A DNA stretch of 64,000 bases from Limosilactobacillus frumenti DSM 13145 (GCF_001436045.1 NZ_AZER01000016.1:310001-374000); one strand, 5' to 3'. Positions 17,394 through 26,329 are shown, counted from the stretch's first letter. The notes: generated by a model from the letters alone, not told the origin. Numbers and translations are program-made.

Positions 17394-18068
17394 TTAATTT
17401 TGGACACGCTGATCCACCGCAGTCTTTTCAGGGAAGAAGAAGTCCAAGATCGACATTAGCAGATAAGCCAATAAAATCCATCGTGGTAAGAACCACGCTA
17501 AAATTAGCAAAATCACGTTAATGATTAGCAATAAAAGGAGCCGTTGCCCCATTTTAACGGCAAACATATGGGGACTACCATCAATTTCCGTAAACAACTG
17601 TTCCCACGCGAAAACTGAAATAACGGTTTTCATTAAATTAGCGGCCAAGTAAGCAACACCGTAATCTAAAACGGCTAACCGACTGGGTTCGACCATCATC
17701 CACTTTGTCAACACAGGTAGCAAACCTAGTACCGCTAAGAAAATAAAATCACAAATAATCAGTTGCTTACTCGTTTGCTTCAGCATTAATAAAATCCGGT
17801 TCAATTCATACCAAAAATTGGCCACAACAAAGAAACTAACACCAAAAATAAAAATGGCTTTCAAAAAGTCATGGTAAGAAACGGCTGCCTGGCTCGGCAA
17901 CGGAATTTCGAGCACCATAATGGTAATGATGATGGCAATAATACCATCATTCAGACTATCAAGATGGGCTTTGAGGGCCAGCGGCTCATGGGCTTGTAAA
18001 CGGGCCAACCGTCGCTGCACCTGTTCTTTCGTTGATGGTTGAAGTTTTGAATTCACTTTATTCTGCAT
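17394..18068 (-). CDS. TMEM175-family (DUF1211) potassium channel-like membrane protein
   Basis: About 224-aa protein with six hydrophobic segments. The first contains LNDGIIAIIITIMVLEI, the bacterial TMEM175 signature region in helix 1 (related to the FSD motif). Relatives are K+-permeable leak channels lacking a canonical GYG filter. ATG 18068 with GGTGAT upstream is chosen; a longer frame to 18128 would run into the divergent promoter of the ATPase gene. The N-terminal 45 residues are basic and Gln-rich. Function as a channel is family-based. Confidence 0.75.
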   Translation of the reverse strand: MQNKVNSKLQPSTKEQVQRRLARLQAHEPLALKAHLDSLNDGIIAIIITIMVLEIPLPSQAAVSYHDFLKAIFIFGVSFFVVANFWYELNRILLMLKQTSKQLIICDFIFLAVLGLLPVLTKWMMVEPSRLAVLDYGVAYLAANLMKTVISVFAWEQLFTEIDGSPHMFAVKMGQRLLLLLIINVILLILAWFLPRWILLAYLLMSILDFFFPEKTAVDQRVQN

Positions 18069-18108
18069 ATTATCACCATCAATAATTGTACACTTTTCGC
18101 CCGCCAAA

Positions 18109-18138
18109 AGACAAAAACAATCCGCCATACAGTATAAT
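18109..18138 (+). promoter_or_regulatory. Promoter of the P-type ATPase gene
   Basis: Perfect TATAAT at 18133-18138 with a weak AGACAA (18109-18114) 18 nt upstream, 35 nt before the start codon. Confidence 0.5.
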
Positions 18139-18172
18139 TAAAGTAAGAGAGTTGGAGTTGGGGGGATTGGCA

Positions 18173-19981
18173 ATGCAAAAACTATCTAATAAGCAAAAGT
18201 TAAGCATCATTATTGTTGTGGCTTTAATTGCAGTGTTTCTCCAGTATGGATTACACTTTCCGCTATTCGCCCAGGGTCTAGTCACAATTGTCGGGGCCAT
18301 TGTGGCCCTGTCCATGCTCGTGGGTATGGTGAAGTCCATTAAACAAGGTGATTACGGGGTCGACCTGCTAGCTATTATGGCGGTTGTCGCTACTCTGGCG
18401 GTTAGCGAATATTGGGCGGCAATGGTAATTCTGGTAATGTTAACCGGTGGTGATGCCTTAGAAGATTACGCCGCCCGCAAGGCTAATAGTGAATTAAAGT
18501 CCTTACTGGATAATTCACCACAGAAAGCGCATCTAATTACTGCTGATGGTATTAAGGAAGTCAGTGTTAACGACCTCAAAATTGGCGACCACGTATTAGT
18601 TAAGCCCGGGGAATTAGTCCCAGTTGATGGTCAAATTATTGAAGGCTCAACGACGGTCGATGAATCATCACTAACTGGTGAATCCAAACCAGTCAGCAAG
18701 GAAATTAATGATGAAGTCATGTCTGGTTCGGTTAATGGTGACCAATCTTTCACGATGCAAACAATCAAATTGGCGGCCGATAGTCAGTACCAGCAAGTGG
18801 TTAAGTTAGTTCAAACGGCAGAAACCACCCCGGCCCACTTCGTTCGGTTAGCCGACCGGTATGCCGTACCATTTACGGCGATTGCCATTATCATTGCCGC
18901 TGCGGCATGGTGGTGGGCTGGCGATCCCGCTCGGTTTGCGGAAGTCCTAGTAGTGGCATCCCCATGCCCACTGATCCTGGCTGCTCCCGTCGCTATGGTC
19001 TCGGGAATGAGCCGGGCATCACGGAATGGGATTGTGGTCAAAACCGGGAGCGTCCTCGAAAAATTGGCCGCAGCTAAAACCGGAGCATTTGATAAAACCG
19101 GCACCATTACCAATGGTCAGCTAACCGTAGATGAAGTATTACCGGTCAATGGTGAAGCGGATGACCACCTGCTCCAGTTAGCAGCGAGTGCCGAGCAGAA
19201 TTCGTCTCATATCTTGGCCCGTTCACTCTTAGCTTATGCGGAAGAACGCTCCATTCAACTATTACCAGTTGGTAAGCTAATTGAAACAACCGGTAAAGGG
19301 ATTCAGGTCGCGGTCGATGGTCAGGAAGTCAAAGCTGGTAAGTTAAAGTTTGTGGCTCCTGACAGTCAACAACCTTTATTAGCAACTACCGCAATCTACA
19401 TTAGCATCGATGGTCAATACCGCGGCGCAATCGCCTTTAGGGACCATATTCGCCCCGAAGCAGTATCAACCATGCAACAATTAAGAGAAATGGGTGTCCA
19501 CCACCTGATGATGCTGACTGGTGATCAAGCAGCGATTGCCAATAATGTGGCACAAGAAGTTGGGATTACTGACGTCCGCACCAACCTCTTACCACAAGAT
19601 AAGATTAATGCATTAAAAAACGTGCCATTAGACCAACACCCCGTCTTTATGGTTGGGGATGGGGTTAATGATGCCCCATCATTTGTCACCGCCGATGTCG
19701 GCATTGCCATGGGAGCTCATGGTGCAACCGCGGCGAGTGAATCAGCTTCCGTTGTGATTCTGCGGGACGACTTAAGTAAGGTCGCTACCGCGGTTGACAT
19801 TTCACAAGATACCATCAAAGTAGCTAAACAAGCTGTTTTGATCGGTATTGCCATCTGTACCCTTTTAATGCTTGTCGCCTCAACGGGGATCATCCCGGCC
19901 TTTGTCGGTGCCATGCTGCAAGAAGTGATTGATACCGTATCGATCCTCTGGGCATTACGGGCACGGCGGATGGACAGGTAA
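18173..19981 (+). CDS. Heavy-metal-type P-type ATPase, SPCP motif, no N-terminal metal domain
   Basis: P1B-type cation pump of about 602 aa. Motifs: actuator TGES (168-171), transmembrane SPCP (263-266), phosphorylation site DKTGT (307-311) and GDGVND (495-500). There is no CXXC or His-rich metal-binding N-terminus. The P1B HP dipeptide is not obvious; the equivalent stretch reads QNSSHILARS. The last helix has LQEVIDTVSILWALRA where cobalt-type pumps have HEGxT. The cation is therefore uncertain. ATG 18173 follows GGGGGG and lies downstream of a TATAAT; earlier in-frame codons overlap the promoter. Confidence 0.85.
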   Translation: MQKLSNKQKLSIIIVVALIAVFLQYGLHFPLFAQGLVTIVGAIVALSMLVGMVKSIKQGDYGVDLLAIMAVVATLAVSEYWAAMVILVMLTGGDALEDYAARKANSELKSLLDNSPQKAHLITADGIKEVSVNDLKIGDHVLVKPGELVPVDGQIIEGSTTVDESSLTGESKPVSKEINDEVMSGSVNGDQSFTMQTIKLAADSQYQQVVKLVQTAETTPAHFVRLADRYAVPFTAIAIIIAAAAWWWAGDPARFAEVLVVASPCPLILAAPVAMVSGMSRASRNGIVVKTGSVLEKLAAAKTGAFDKTGTITNGQLTVDEVLPVNGEADDHLLQLAASAEQNSSHILARSLLAYAEERSIQLLPVGKLIETTGKGIQVAVDGQEVKAGKLKFVAPDSQQPLLATTAIYISIDGQYRGAIAFRDHIRPEAVSTMQQLREMGVHHLMMLTGDQAAIANNVAQEVGITDVRTNLLPQDKINALKNVPLDQHPVFMVGDGVNDAPSFVTADVGIAMGAHGATAASESASVVILRDDLSKVATAVDISQDTIKVAKQAVLIGIAICTLLMLVASTGIIPAFVGAMLQEVIDTVSILWALRARRMDR

Positions 19982-20001
19982 TAATATTAAAAATGCAAAA
20001 G

Positions 20002-20049
20002 TAAACCGCGAGTTCTTTGTTTCAAGAGCCCGCGGTTTAATCGTTTTAA
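20002..20049. terminator. Bidirectional terminator between convergent genes
   Basis: TAAACCGCG (20002-20010) pairs with CGCGGTTTA (20031-20039) and the inner GTTCTT with AAGAGC. T-rich tracts follow on both strands (ATCGTTTT; ACTTTTGCATTTTT). Confidence 0.8.
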
Positions 20050-20873
20050 AGGTTAATATCCAATTCAATTGGAGTGTGGTCGCGCCGTTTACCTGAGTCG
20101 ATCATCTTGGAATCCTGGATTTTATCCGCTAAACGGTCACTGACAAGCCAGTAGTCAATTCTCCAGCCAGAATTGTTTTGCTTACTAGTGATGACTCGTT
20201 GCGCCCACCATGAGTAAGCTCCGGCCTTATCTGGATTCAGGTGACGGAAGCTATCGGTAAAACCGGCACCAAGCAATTTAGTAAAGTGTTCCCGTTCTTC
20301 ATCGGTATAGCCAGCAGAATGGTGATTATTTTCCGGATGGGCCAAGTCAATCGGTTCATGGGCAACATTAAAGTCACCACTAGCCATGACTGGCTTTTGC
20401 TGATCCAACTTGTGGAGGTATTCACGGTAACAATCGTCCCAAACTTGTCGATCAGCTAACCGTTTCAATCCATTACCAGAATTAGGCGTATAAACTTCCG
20501 TGATAAAGAAGTCCGGAAATTCAAGGGTAATGATGCGGCCCTCATCATCCATCGTCTCGGGAGCCCCAATTTGCGGATAGGTTACTGTCGGTGTGTACTT
20601 ATTCAGATAAAGGTACATTGTACCGGCATACCCCTTCCGTGCTGGTTCAACTGAACTACGCCAAGCCACGTTATACTCCGGGAATAGTTCTTGGAGAACC
20701 GCTTGGTGTTTTTTAGTCGGTCCATTTTTGGAAAGCTTGGTTTCCTGAATAGCAATTACATCTGGATGCTCACCTGCAATTTTATGCAGGACATCACGCG
20801 TTTCACCGGCGCGGGTTGACGTTCCCGTCAAGGCAGCATTAATTGAATCGATATTCCATGAAATGAGTTTCAT
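20046..20873 (-). CDS. exoA: Exodeoxyribonuclease III
   Basis: AP endonuclease/3'-5' exonuclease of base-excision repair, EEP fold. Motifs: MKLISWNIDSINAA, IQETKLS, SGDFNVAHEPIDL, WRIDYWLVS and terminal RDHTPIEL. 275 aa, typical. ATG 20873 is followed upstream by GGAGGAATCAAA. Monocistronic, convergent with the ATPase gene. Confidence 0.94.
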   Translation of the reverse strand: MKLISWNIDSINAALTGTSTRAGETRDVLHKIAGEHPDVIAIQETKLSKNGPTKKHQAVLQELFPEYNVAWRSSVEPARKGYAGTMYLYLNKYTPTVTYPQIGAPETMDDEGRIITLEFPDFFITEVYTPNSGNGLKRLADRQVWDDCYREYLHKLDQQKPVMASGDFNVAHEPIDLAHPENNHHSAGYTDEEREHFTKLLGAGFTDSFRHLNPDKAGAYSWWAQRVITSKQNNSGWRIDYWLVSDRLADKIQDSKMIDSGKRRDHTPIELDINL

Positions 20874-21188
20874 TTTGATTCCTCCACTGGTTAGAATACA
20901 TCACTTATTTATTATTTCACGACCCATAACAGATTTAAACTATTTGACCGTGATTATTTACGGCTTGGGCCCGCTTAACTGCATTGATAATTATTCGACT
21001 GATAAATATTTAAACTAGCTAAAGTAGTGATTCTATTATATGATACAAGTATCCGGGGAGAAAATGAGTGGTAAGCGTTAATCACCCTATTAATAATCAT
21101 AAAAATAACAAACAAAAAGTCCTCTTAATTGCGACGACAATGTCCAAATACTGAAGACATAAAAAGCTGAACTATTAGGAGAATGATT
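20874..21188. other. Divergent intergenic region upstream of the lipoprotein gene
   Basis: AT-rich stretch between divergent exoA and the lipoprotein gene. A weak plus-strand promoter is possible: TAAACT (21011-21016), 17 nt, TATTAT (21034-21039). Downstream of it is a minimal frame ATG-AGT-GGT-AAG-CGT-TAA (21064-21081) preceded by GGGGAG. No convincing terminator or riboswitch seen. Confidence 0.4.
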
Positions 21189-21986
21189 ATGAAAAAGCTA
21201 TGTTTTATGTTCATTTGTTTTCTGACCGTCATTTTGGCTGGTTGTGGAAACAAGGTTTCTTCCGGAAAATCTGACATTTACAAGGTGGATGTTACCAAGA
21301 CAACCGTCAATGCTGCCGATCACTGGATTGTGTCCGGAACGACCAGTGCCCCTGACGGCGCGAAGATCGTTGCTCAGGGTCCGGCCAAGCTGAACGCCGC
21401 AAGTAAGATCAATGATTACGCATGGGCCAAGGTTAAGAATGGTAAGTTCAAGGCGGAAATTAGTCCACGCTTGGTACTCGATGTCGCTAAATCACATAAG
21501 GTTAAGGTCTACCTGTTTGCGATCACCAATTACAAGAAAGAAGTGGCCGACAGTGTTCCACAAAAATACTTGACCGCGTACAAATCAAAATTTGACTTGC
21601 ACACTTTCAAGTTAAGCAAAGCCCAATATCGTTTCGTCAATAGTATGAGTATGAGTGCGGAAGCACAAGATATTGTCGGTGACAACCCAAAGATCAGCAA
21701 AATGGGGAACAACTTTGCGAAAGCAGATATGCTCCAAAAGCTGTTAGACAGCATCGTGCCGCAAACACAAACATTAAAAGACGTTAAGTGTGATATTGAC
21801 TCTAAGACAGGGAAAGTTAATAGTGTAACCTTCATCTTGGATGATCAAATTCAAAATGTTGGCCAAGACCAGATCGACTTAATGAAGAACAATGTCAATA
21901 ACGATATGGATTCCATCTGCCAACAATTAGAGATTTCACCAAAACCAACGATTATTTTTAAATCTGAGTCTGGACAGACATATTAG
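21189..21986 (+). CDS. Lipoprotein of unknown function
   Basis: 265-aa precursor with a lipoprotein signal peptide: MKK, hydrophobic core, lipobox LAGC with Cys19 as the predicted lipidation site. The mature part begins with a beta-rich segment containing WIVSGTTSAPDGAKIVAQG, a pattern seen in other Lactobacillaceae lipoproteins of unknown role. The remainder is charged, without a recognised catalytic motif. The frame opens at ATG 21183, but AGGAG (21177-21181) leaves only 1 nt there; ATG 21189 has a 7-nt spacing. Located on the outer face of the membrane by inference. Possibly co-transcribed with the downstream prenyltransferase, 53 nt away. Confidence 0.8.
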   Translation: MKKLCFMFICFLTVILAGCGNKVSSGKSDIYKVDVTKTTVNAADHWIVSGTTSAPDGAKIVAQGPAKLNAASKINDYAWAKVKNGKFKAEISPRLVLDVAKSHKVKVYLFAITNYKKEVADSVPQKYLTAYKSKFDLHTFKLSKAQYRFVNSMSMSAEAQDIVGDNPKISKMGNNFAKADMLQKLLDSIVPQTQTLKDVKCDIDSKTGKVNSVTFILDDQIQNVGQDQIDLMKNNVNNDMDSICQQLEISPKPTIIFKSESGQTY

Positions 21987-22039
21987 TTCACACTGTCACC
22001 GTTAACATTTTGGTAAAGTAAGCAACAAAGGAGATTAAT

Positions 22040-22960
22040 ATGGATTTACCTAATTATCGACAACGATTAGTTGCTTTATTACAAGCACAAACTTTTGTAA
22101 TTTCACTATTACCATTTTTAATTGGATTAACTTTTGCGATTTTTTACTATCGGCAGGTTAATTGGGGCGATTCCCTGCTCCTTTTAATTGCGGTGGTCGC
22201 ATTTCACTTTGCAGTCAACGGCCATAATCAATATACAGATTATCGACGCTTCGAAAAAGATACTCGAGTTACCCATAGTCAGAACAATATCATTGCTAGA
22301 TACCATATTGACTTAAAATGGGCGCGTTTAGTGATCGGCTCACTGACCGGTTTAGCCACTATCATCGGTATTTATCTGACAATTAAAACCGGTTGGATCC
22401 TCCTATTGATTGGTTGCCTGAGTTTCATCATCGGTTACTCTTATTCTGGTGGGCACCACCCTATTTTAAAGACCCCGCTTGGTGAACCAGCTTCTGGTAT
22501 CACCATGGGTTATAATATCACGCTTTTGGGGATCTACATTAATATCTATAATGCTCCCCATTTTGATCCATGGTTCTGGCTCAAGGGATTATTGGTTGCT
22601 TTACCAGCAATTTTAGTTATTTCAAACGTTATGTTGGCAAATAATACCTGCGACCGAGACGAAGATGTGGTGATCGGCAAGCGGACACTGGTCTACTACA
22701 TTGGTCGTAATGCTGCTTTGAAACTGCTGCTAGCTTGTTATGCTGGTGCATACATTGCAATTATTGTTGCCGTGCTGGCTAAATACCTCCCCTTCTGGAC
22801 ATTAGGTAGTTTACTAACTATTCCAATCGTCTGGCAGCGGAGCATGATTTTTGTGCATGATCCCCAAAAGGCCACCACCTTTTTCAACGTGATTATTAAC
22901 CTTCAATTAATTTTAGTCAGCGAAATTATGTTAATCGTTATCGGTATTATTTGGCGCTAA
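22040..22960 (+). CDS. Second MenA-like UbiA-family prenyltransferase
   Basis: 306-aa polytopic membrane protein, paralogue of menA at 7.3 kb: both share LANN(I/T)CD and YINIY blocks. The first metal motif is NQYTDYRRFEKD (63-74), with Gln where NDxxD enzymes have Asp; the second, NNTCDRDEDV (201-210), is intact. Either an alternative DHNA prenyltransferase or one with a different aromatic acceptor. ATG 22040 follows AAAGGAG at good spacing. Not adjacent to other quinone genes. Confidence 0.82.
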   Translation: MDLPNYRQRLVALLQAQTFVISLLPFLIGLTFAIFYYRQVNWGDSLLLLIAVVAFHFAVNGHNQYTDYRRFEKDTRVTHSQNNIIARYHIDLKWARLVIGSLTGLATIIGIYLTIKTGWILLLIGCLSFIIGYSYSGGHHPILKTPLGEPASGITMGYNITLLGIYINIYNAPHFDPWFWLKGLLVALPAILVISNVMLANNTCDRDEDVVIGKRTLVYYIGRNAALKLLLACYAGAYIAIIVAVLAKYLPFWTLGSLLTIPIVWQRSMIFVHDPQKATTFFNVIINLQLILVSEIMLIVIGIIWR

Positions 22961-22987
22961 TCAGCAGCAAATTAACTAGAAAAACTT

Positions 22988-23039
22988 AAGCACCACCTAG
23001 TTATTAGCCAAAGAGCTAATGATTAGGTGGTGCTTTTTT
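22988..23039 (+). terminator. Terminator after the second prenyltransferase gene
   Basis: AAGCACCACCTA (22988-22999) pairs with TAGGTGGTGCTT (23024-23035), an inner TTAGC/GCTAA helix is present, and TTTTTT follows. Confidence 0.9.
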
Positions 23040-23091
23040 GCTGGTTTGAAGACATATGTCTATACTGGCTACCCATATCAGGGCAATTAAA

Positions 23092-23123
23092 GGTATGCTC
23101 CGGACGAATACCGTGAGCATGCC
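23092..23123. repeat. Imperfect hairpin downstream of the SPFH gene
   Basis: GGTATGCTC (23092-23100) and GAGCATGCC (23115-23123) are complementary at 8 of 9 positions. There is no T-run beyond AATTAAA. It could be a weak terminator of the minus-strand SPFH gene. Confidence 0.3.
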
Positions 23124-23175
23124 TTCCAGGTTAGTTATTCAGTTTGATGTTGTTTTAGGCTCAAGGAGGTAACAG

Positions 23176-24072
23176 TTAATTATCTTCCTTGGCACTCGCT
23201 TCGTGATTACTCCCATTGAATACCTGTTTCTTCAACATTTCATTGGCAACGGGCAAGTTACCGAGATTAGTAAGGTTATCCTTATCCATCACAATCAGAT
23301 TATTAGGTCCAGCTGCCAATTGGTTGAAACTATTCAAGCTTTGGTTCTTAAAGTAGCTATCATTAGCATTATTCAAGGCTTCCTGAATGGTATCGATCCG
23401 GTATTTTTCGGCATCGGCTGCTAATTTCTTTGCTTTAGCATTTGCTTCTGCAGTTGCAACGGTTGCTTCGTTTTGGGCCTTGTTTTCAAGCTTAATACTT
23501 TCTGAAGTCCCCTGTGCCTTCGCAATTGCTGCTGTCTTTTCCCGATCAGCAGTTAATTGCTTATCCATAGCTTCTTGAATTTCCTTGCTTGGAATAATTT
23601 CATCAATATTGACACGGGCAATTTTAATTCCGTAAATTGCCGTTAACCCATCGACCGCGTCAAAAAGCATGGAGTTAATTTTTTCAGTCGATCCTAAGGC
23701 TTCGTCCAAAGTCATGGTACCAATAATATTACGTAAATGTCCACGAACGAGTTGGACCATGGAAGTTTCTGAATCCGTATTGTTGTAGAAGAATTTATAA
23801 CTGTTTTCGACTGAGTAATTCAAAGTCAAACTAACCCTAATATTGGAGTTGTCTTTAGTAATAATTGAATACTTTTCAATGGCCACTGGCTGCAAGGCCA
23901 TTGAAACTTTGCGGATCTTCTGAACAATTGGGATTGTTAAAACTAACCCGGATTGAACTGTCCGTTTGTATTTACCAAAGGTTTCTATTAATCCCTCATA
24001 GTTTTGAGGAACAATATGAATACCTCGAAAAATAACAAATAATACGATCAGAATAATGATTATATTGAACAT
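23176..24072 (-). CDS. SPFH/band-7 (stomatin-like) membrane protein
   Basis: 298-aa protein with one N-terminal membrane helix (IIIILIVLFVIF) followed by an SPFH domain (GIHIVPQNYEGLIETFGKY ...) and an Ala/Lys/Glu-rich coiled coil (about 190-245), the paraslipin/stomatin layout. Such proteins form membrane-associated oligomers that organise microdomains or regulate proteases. ATG 24072 has AAAGG at 8-9 nt; the upstream ATG 24081 touches it. No NfeD-type partner gene is adjacent. Function inferred from family. Confidence 0.85.
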   Translation of the reverse strand: MFNIIIILIVLFVIFRGIHIVPQNYEGLIETFGKYKRTVQSGLVLTIPIVQKIRKVSMALQPVAIEKYSIITKDNSNIRVSLTLNYSVENSYKFFYNNTDSETSMVQLVRGHLRNIIGTMTLDEALGSTEKINSMLFDAVDGLTAIYGIKIARVNIDEIIPSKEIQEAMDKQLTADREKTAAIAKAQGTSESIKLENKAQNEATVATAEANAKAKKLAADAEKYRIDTIQEALNNANDSYFKNQSLNSFNQLAAGPNNLIVMDKDNLTNLGNLPVANEMLKKQVFNGSNHEASAKEDN

Positions 24073-24357
24073 AATACCCATCCTTTAGATTCTCCTTATC
24101 AGTGGATTAATCGCGTATTAACTACTTTTGTACAAGCTAAGCTCAGCAATTACTTGCATTAGTAATTAACACTTTTAGTATTTTATCATACATTATTTGT
24201 TATCAGTTGAAAACAAACAAAGTTGTCTTAATATTTTTGTTTTTTTACCTAGTTTGGACATCAATATTAGATTAACCATTATTCGACAATTGAAATTATC
24301 TTAAAGTACCATCAATAGTTCAGAATTCACGATTAAAAGTATTATTTGATTTTTAAA
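24073..24357. other. AT-rich intergenic region with SPFH-gene promoter candidate
   Basis: Minus-strand TTTTCA (24208-24213), 17 nt, TATGAT (24185-24190) could drive the SPFH gene with a 105-nt leader. The rest (24214-24357) is strongly AT-rich and shows no gene or obvious structure. Confidence 0.4.
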
Positions 24358-24388
24358 ACAAAAAAGAACCCTTGTATATCAAGGGTTC
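24358..24388 (-). terminator. rplS terminator
   Basis: GAACCCTTG (24366-24374) pairs with CAAGGGTTC (24380-24388); on the minus strand TTTTTTGTT follows. Confidence 0.9.
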
Positions 24389-24399
24389 CAGCGTTTAGA

Positions 24400-24765
24400 T
24401 TACTTTTCGCTGTCGCGACGCTTTTCAGCGATACGGGTAGCTTTACCAGTACGAGCACGTAAGTAGTAAAGCTTAGCACGACGAACACGACCATGACGGA
24501 TAACGTCGATCTTTGCAACACGTGGTGAGTGCACTGGGAATGTCCGTTCAACACCAACACCGTTACTGATCTTACGAACAGTGTAAGTAGCACTGATGCC
24601 AGAGCCGTGACGTTTGATAACTAATCCCTCGAACATCTGAATACGTTCGCGAGAACCTTCAACAATTCGAGCGTGAACCCGAACAGTATCACCGGCACGG
24701 AATTCTGGAATGTCATCCCGTAATTGACTTGCAGTAATCTTTTCGATTAACTTGTTTTGACGCAT
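24400..24765 (-). CDS. rplS: 50S ribosomal protein L19
   Basis: 121-aa large-subunit protein (bL19) at the 30S-50S interface. [16 protein letters not shown] and [18 protein letters not shown] are diagnostic. ATG 24765 (MRQNKLI) follows AAAGGAAAG; a longer frame to 24792 has no matching Shine-Dalgarno. It has its own promoter and structured leader, being separated from trmD by a permease gene. Confidence 0.97.
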   Translation of the reverse strand: MRQNKLIEKITASQLRDDIPEFRAGDTVRVHARIVEGSRERIQMFEGLVIKRHGSGISATYTVRKISNGVGVERTFPVHSPRVAKIDVIRHGRVRRAKLYYLRARTGKATRIAEKRRDSEK

Positions 24766-24843
24766 AAGTATTTTCTTTCCTTTCGCCGACATTCATGTCC
24801 ACCTTGGGCAGCGGAATACCGTTAATCACGGCTAAATAGCCAT
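24766..24843 (-). ncRNA. Structured leader of rplS, resembling the L19 leader
   Basis: The roughly 77-nt untranslated leader contains GGCT-ATTT-AGCC, CCGT-GATTA-ACGG and GACAT-GA-ATGTC hairpins and the block CGGTATTCCGCTG, which I recall from the Bacillales L19 autoregulatory leader family. Feedback by L19 is the known role of that family. Confidence 0.5.
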
Positions 24844-24848
24844 AAACT

Positions 24849-24877
24849 ACTATACTAGCTTTTGCCAATCCTTTCAA
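24849..24877 (-). promoter_or_regulatory. rplS promoter
   Basis: TTGAAA (24872-24877), 17-nt spacer, TATAGT (24849-24854) on the minus strand, immediately after the stop codon of the permease gene. Confidence 0.65.
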
Positions 24878-24880
24878 GTC

Positions 24881-26317
24881 CTATTTTGCTTGATGTTCCT
24901 GATTAATAATCGAATGGCGAATGCCATAAGCGAAGTAGACAATTAAGCCAATCAAGAACCAGATGGCCATCATAATTTTGGCATCACGGTTTAATCCCCA
25001 GAAAATGACCAACGAGAACAGGGCCGAGACGGCTGGCAACACCGGATACCATGGCATTTTAAATTGGGCATCTGGTAAATCCTGACCTTCCCGTGGCCGT
25101 AGTGCATAAATTCCTAGAGAAACAAAGATGAACGCCACTAAAGTTCCCGCAGAGACTAACGTTGCTAGAAAAGTGAATGGGAAGACCGACCCCAGGATCA
25201 TTGCCAGAAAAGTAATTAACCATAACGCACGATTAGGCACATGTTTATGATCAATGTGTCCGAGTGTCCGGGGCAACAAGCCATCACGGCCAAATGCATA
25301 AATTAATCGCGATGAGGCCAATAAGATAGCAATTAGGGCGGAGAAAATCCCGACAATAGCAACGATGGAAAGCAGGTTAGCAGTAATATAGTGGCCAGAA
25401 TGCCGCAATGCCCAGGCTGCTGGTTCAGCGTTATTTGCATAACGGTTGTATTTAAACATCCCCACCAGCACAAGTGAAACGGCAATGAAAAAGCCAGTAC
25501 CAAGCACCAGCGTCCCGATCAACCCGCGCGGCATCGTTTTCTGTGGGTTGACTGTTTCAGCAGTATTGGCGGCAATTGCATCAAATCCTACATAAGCAAT
25601 AAAGATTTGGGCGGTCCCAGCAATGATCCCCTGCCAACCACCAAATGTGGTTCCAGGTACATGGGGTGGGATAAACGGGGTGTAGTTTTGGGGATGGATT
25701 GCAGTTGCACCCACCACAATGAACATCAAAATAACTAATAGTTTGACGGAAACAATTGTATTTTCAATCCGGCTGACCTGGTGAAGTCCCCGCGATATTA
25801 GACAACCAACGATTAAGATAGCAACAGCTGCCAGGATATCAACGTAAGACCCTTTATGGGGATTGAAGCCCCCCGTCAGGGCCTTGGGAAGGTAAATACC
25901 AAAGCTGCCCAGGAAACCCCGCATATATGCCGACCATCCCGAAGCCACAAAGGCAACCGAGATAAAGTATTCCGCTAACAAGGCCCAGCCAGCTATCCAG
26001 CCGAGGAATTCCCCAAAGAGAACGTTAATCCACGAGAAGGCTGAACCTGCGAATGGTAACACGGATGATGTTTCGGCATATGCTAGAGCAGATAGTCCGG
26101 CGCCAATTGCTGCCACTATGAAAGCCAAGGGTACTGCCGGACCAGTATGTTCAGCCGCAACGATTCCCGGTAAGGTAAAGATGGCGGTACCGACAACCAT
26201 TCCCGTTCCTAAGCCGACCAAGTCGAGGGTATGGAGGCTGGGAGTTAATTTAGCGTCCTTATCAGAATAAACTGTCGGATCCTGCTTCCAGAATAGTCGT
26301 TGAATTAGTTTTTTCAT
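24881..26317 (-). CDS. APC-family amino acid permease (YfnA/CAT-like)
   Basis: 478-aa, 12-helix transporter. The N-terminal region LVGLGTGMVVGTAIFTLPG is the APC substrate-binding unwound helix 1; many further hydrophobic spans follow, with IENTIVSVKLLV after helix 5. It is closest in pattern to the cationic amino acid transporter group, but the substrate is uncertain. ATG 26317 lies 12 nt after the trmD stop, with a GGGGGGAG Shine-Dalgarno, so it is likely co-transcribed with the ribosomal/tRNA-modification operon. It separates trmD from rplS, which are adjacent in most Firmicutes. Confidence 0.86.
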   Translation of the reverse strand: MKKLIQRLFWKQDPTVYSDKDAKLTPSLHTLDLVGLGTGMVVGTAIFTLPGIVAAEHTGPAVPLAFIVAAIGAGLSALAYAETSSVLPFAGSAFSWINVLFGEFLGWIAGWALLAEYFISVAFVASGWSAYMRGFLGSFGIYLPKALTGGFNPHKGSYVDILAAVAILIVGCLISRGLHQVSRIENTIVSVKLLVILMFIVVGATAIHPQNYTPFIPPHVPGTTFGGWQGIIAGTAQIFIAYVGFDAIAANTAETVNPQKTMPRGLIGTLVLGTGFFIAVSLVLVGMFKYNRYANNAEPAAWALRHSGHYITANLLSIVAIVGIFSALIAILLASSRLIYAFGRDGLLPRTLGHIDHKHVPNRALWLITFLAMILGSVFPFTFLATLVSAGTLVAFIFVSLGIYALRPREGQDLPDAQFKMPWYPVLPAVSALFSLVIFWGLNRDAKIMMAIWFLIGLIVYFAYGIRHSIINQEHQAK

Positions 26318-26329
26318 TCAACTCCCCCC

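Noticed and set aside
23160-23180. AAGGAGGTAACAG on the plus strand, a strong ribosome-binding-like sequence
   Set aside because: No start codon or open frame follows on that strand; it lies at the 3' end of the SPFH gene.
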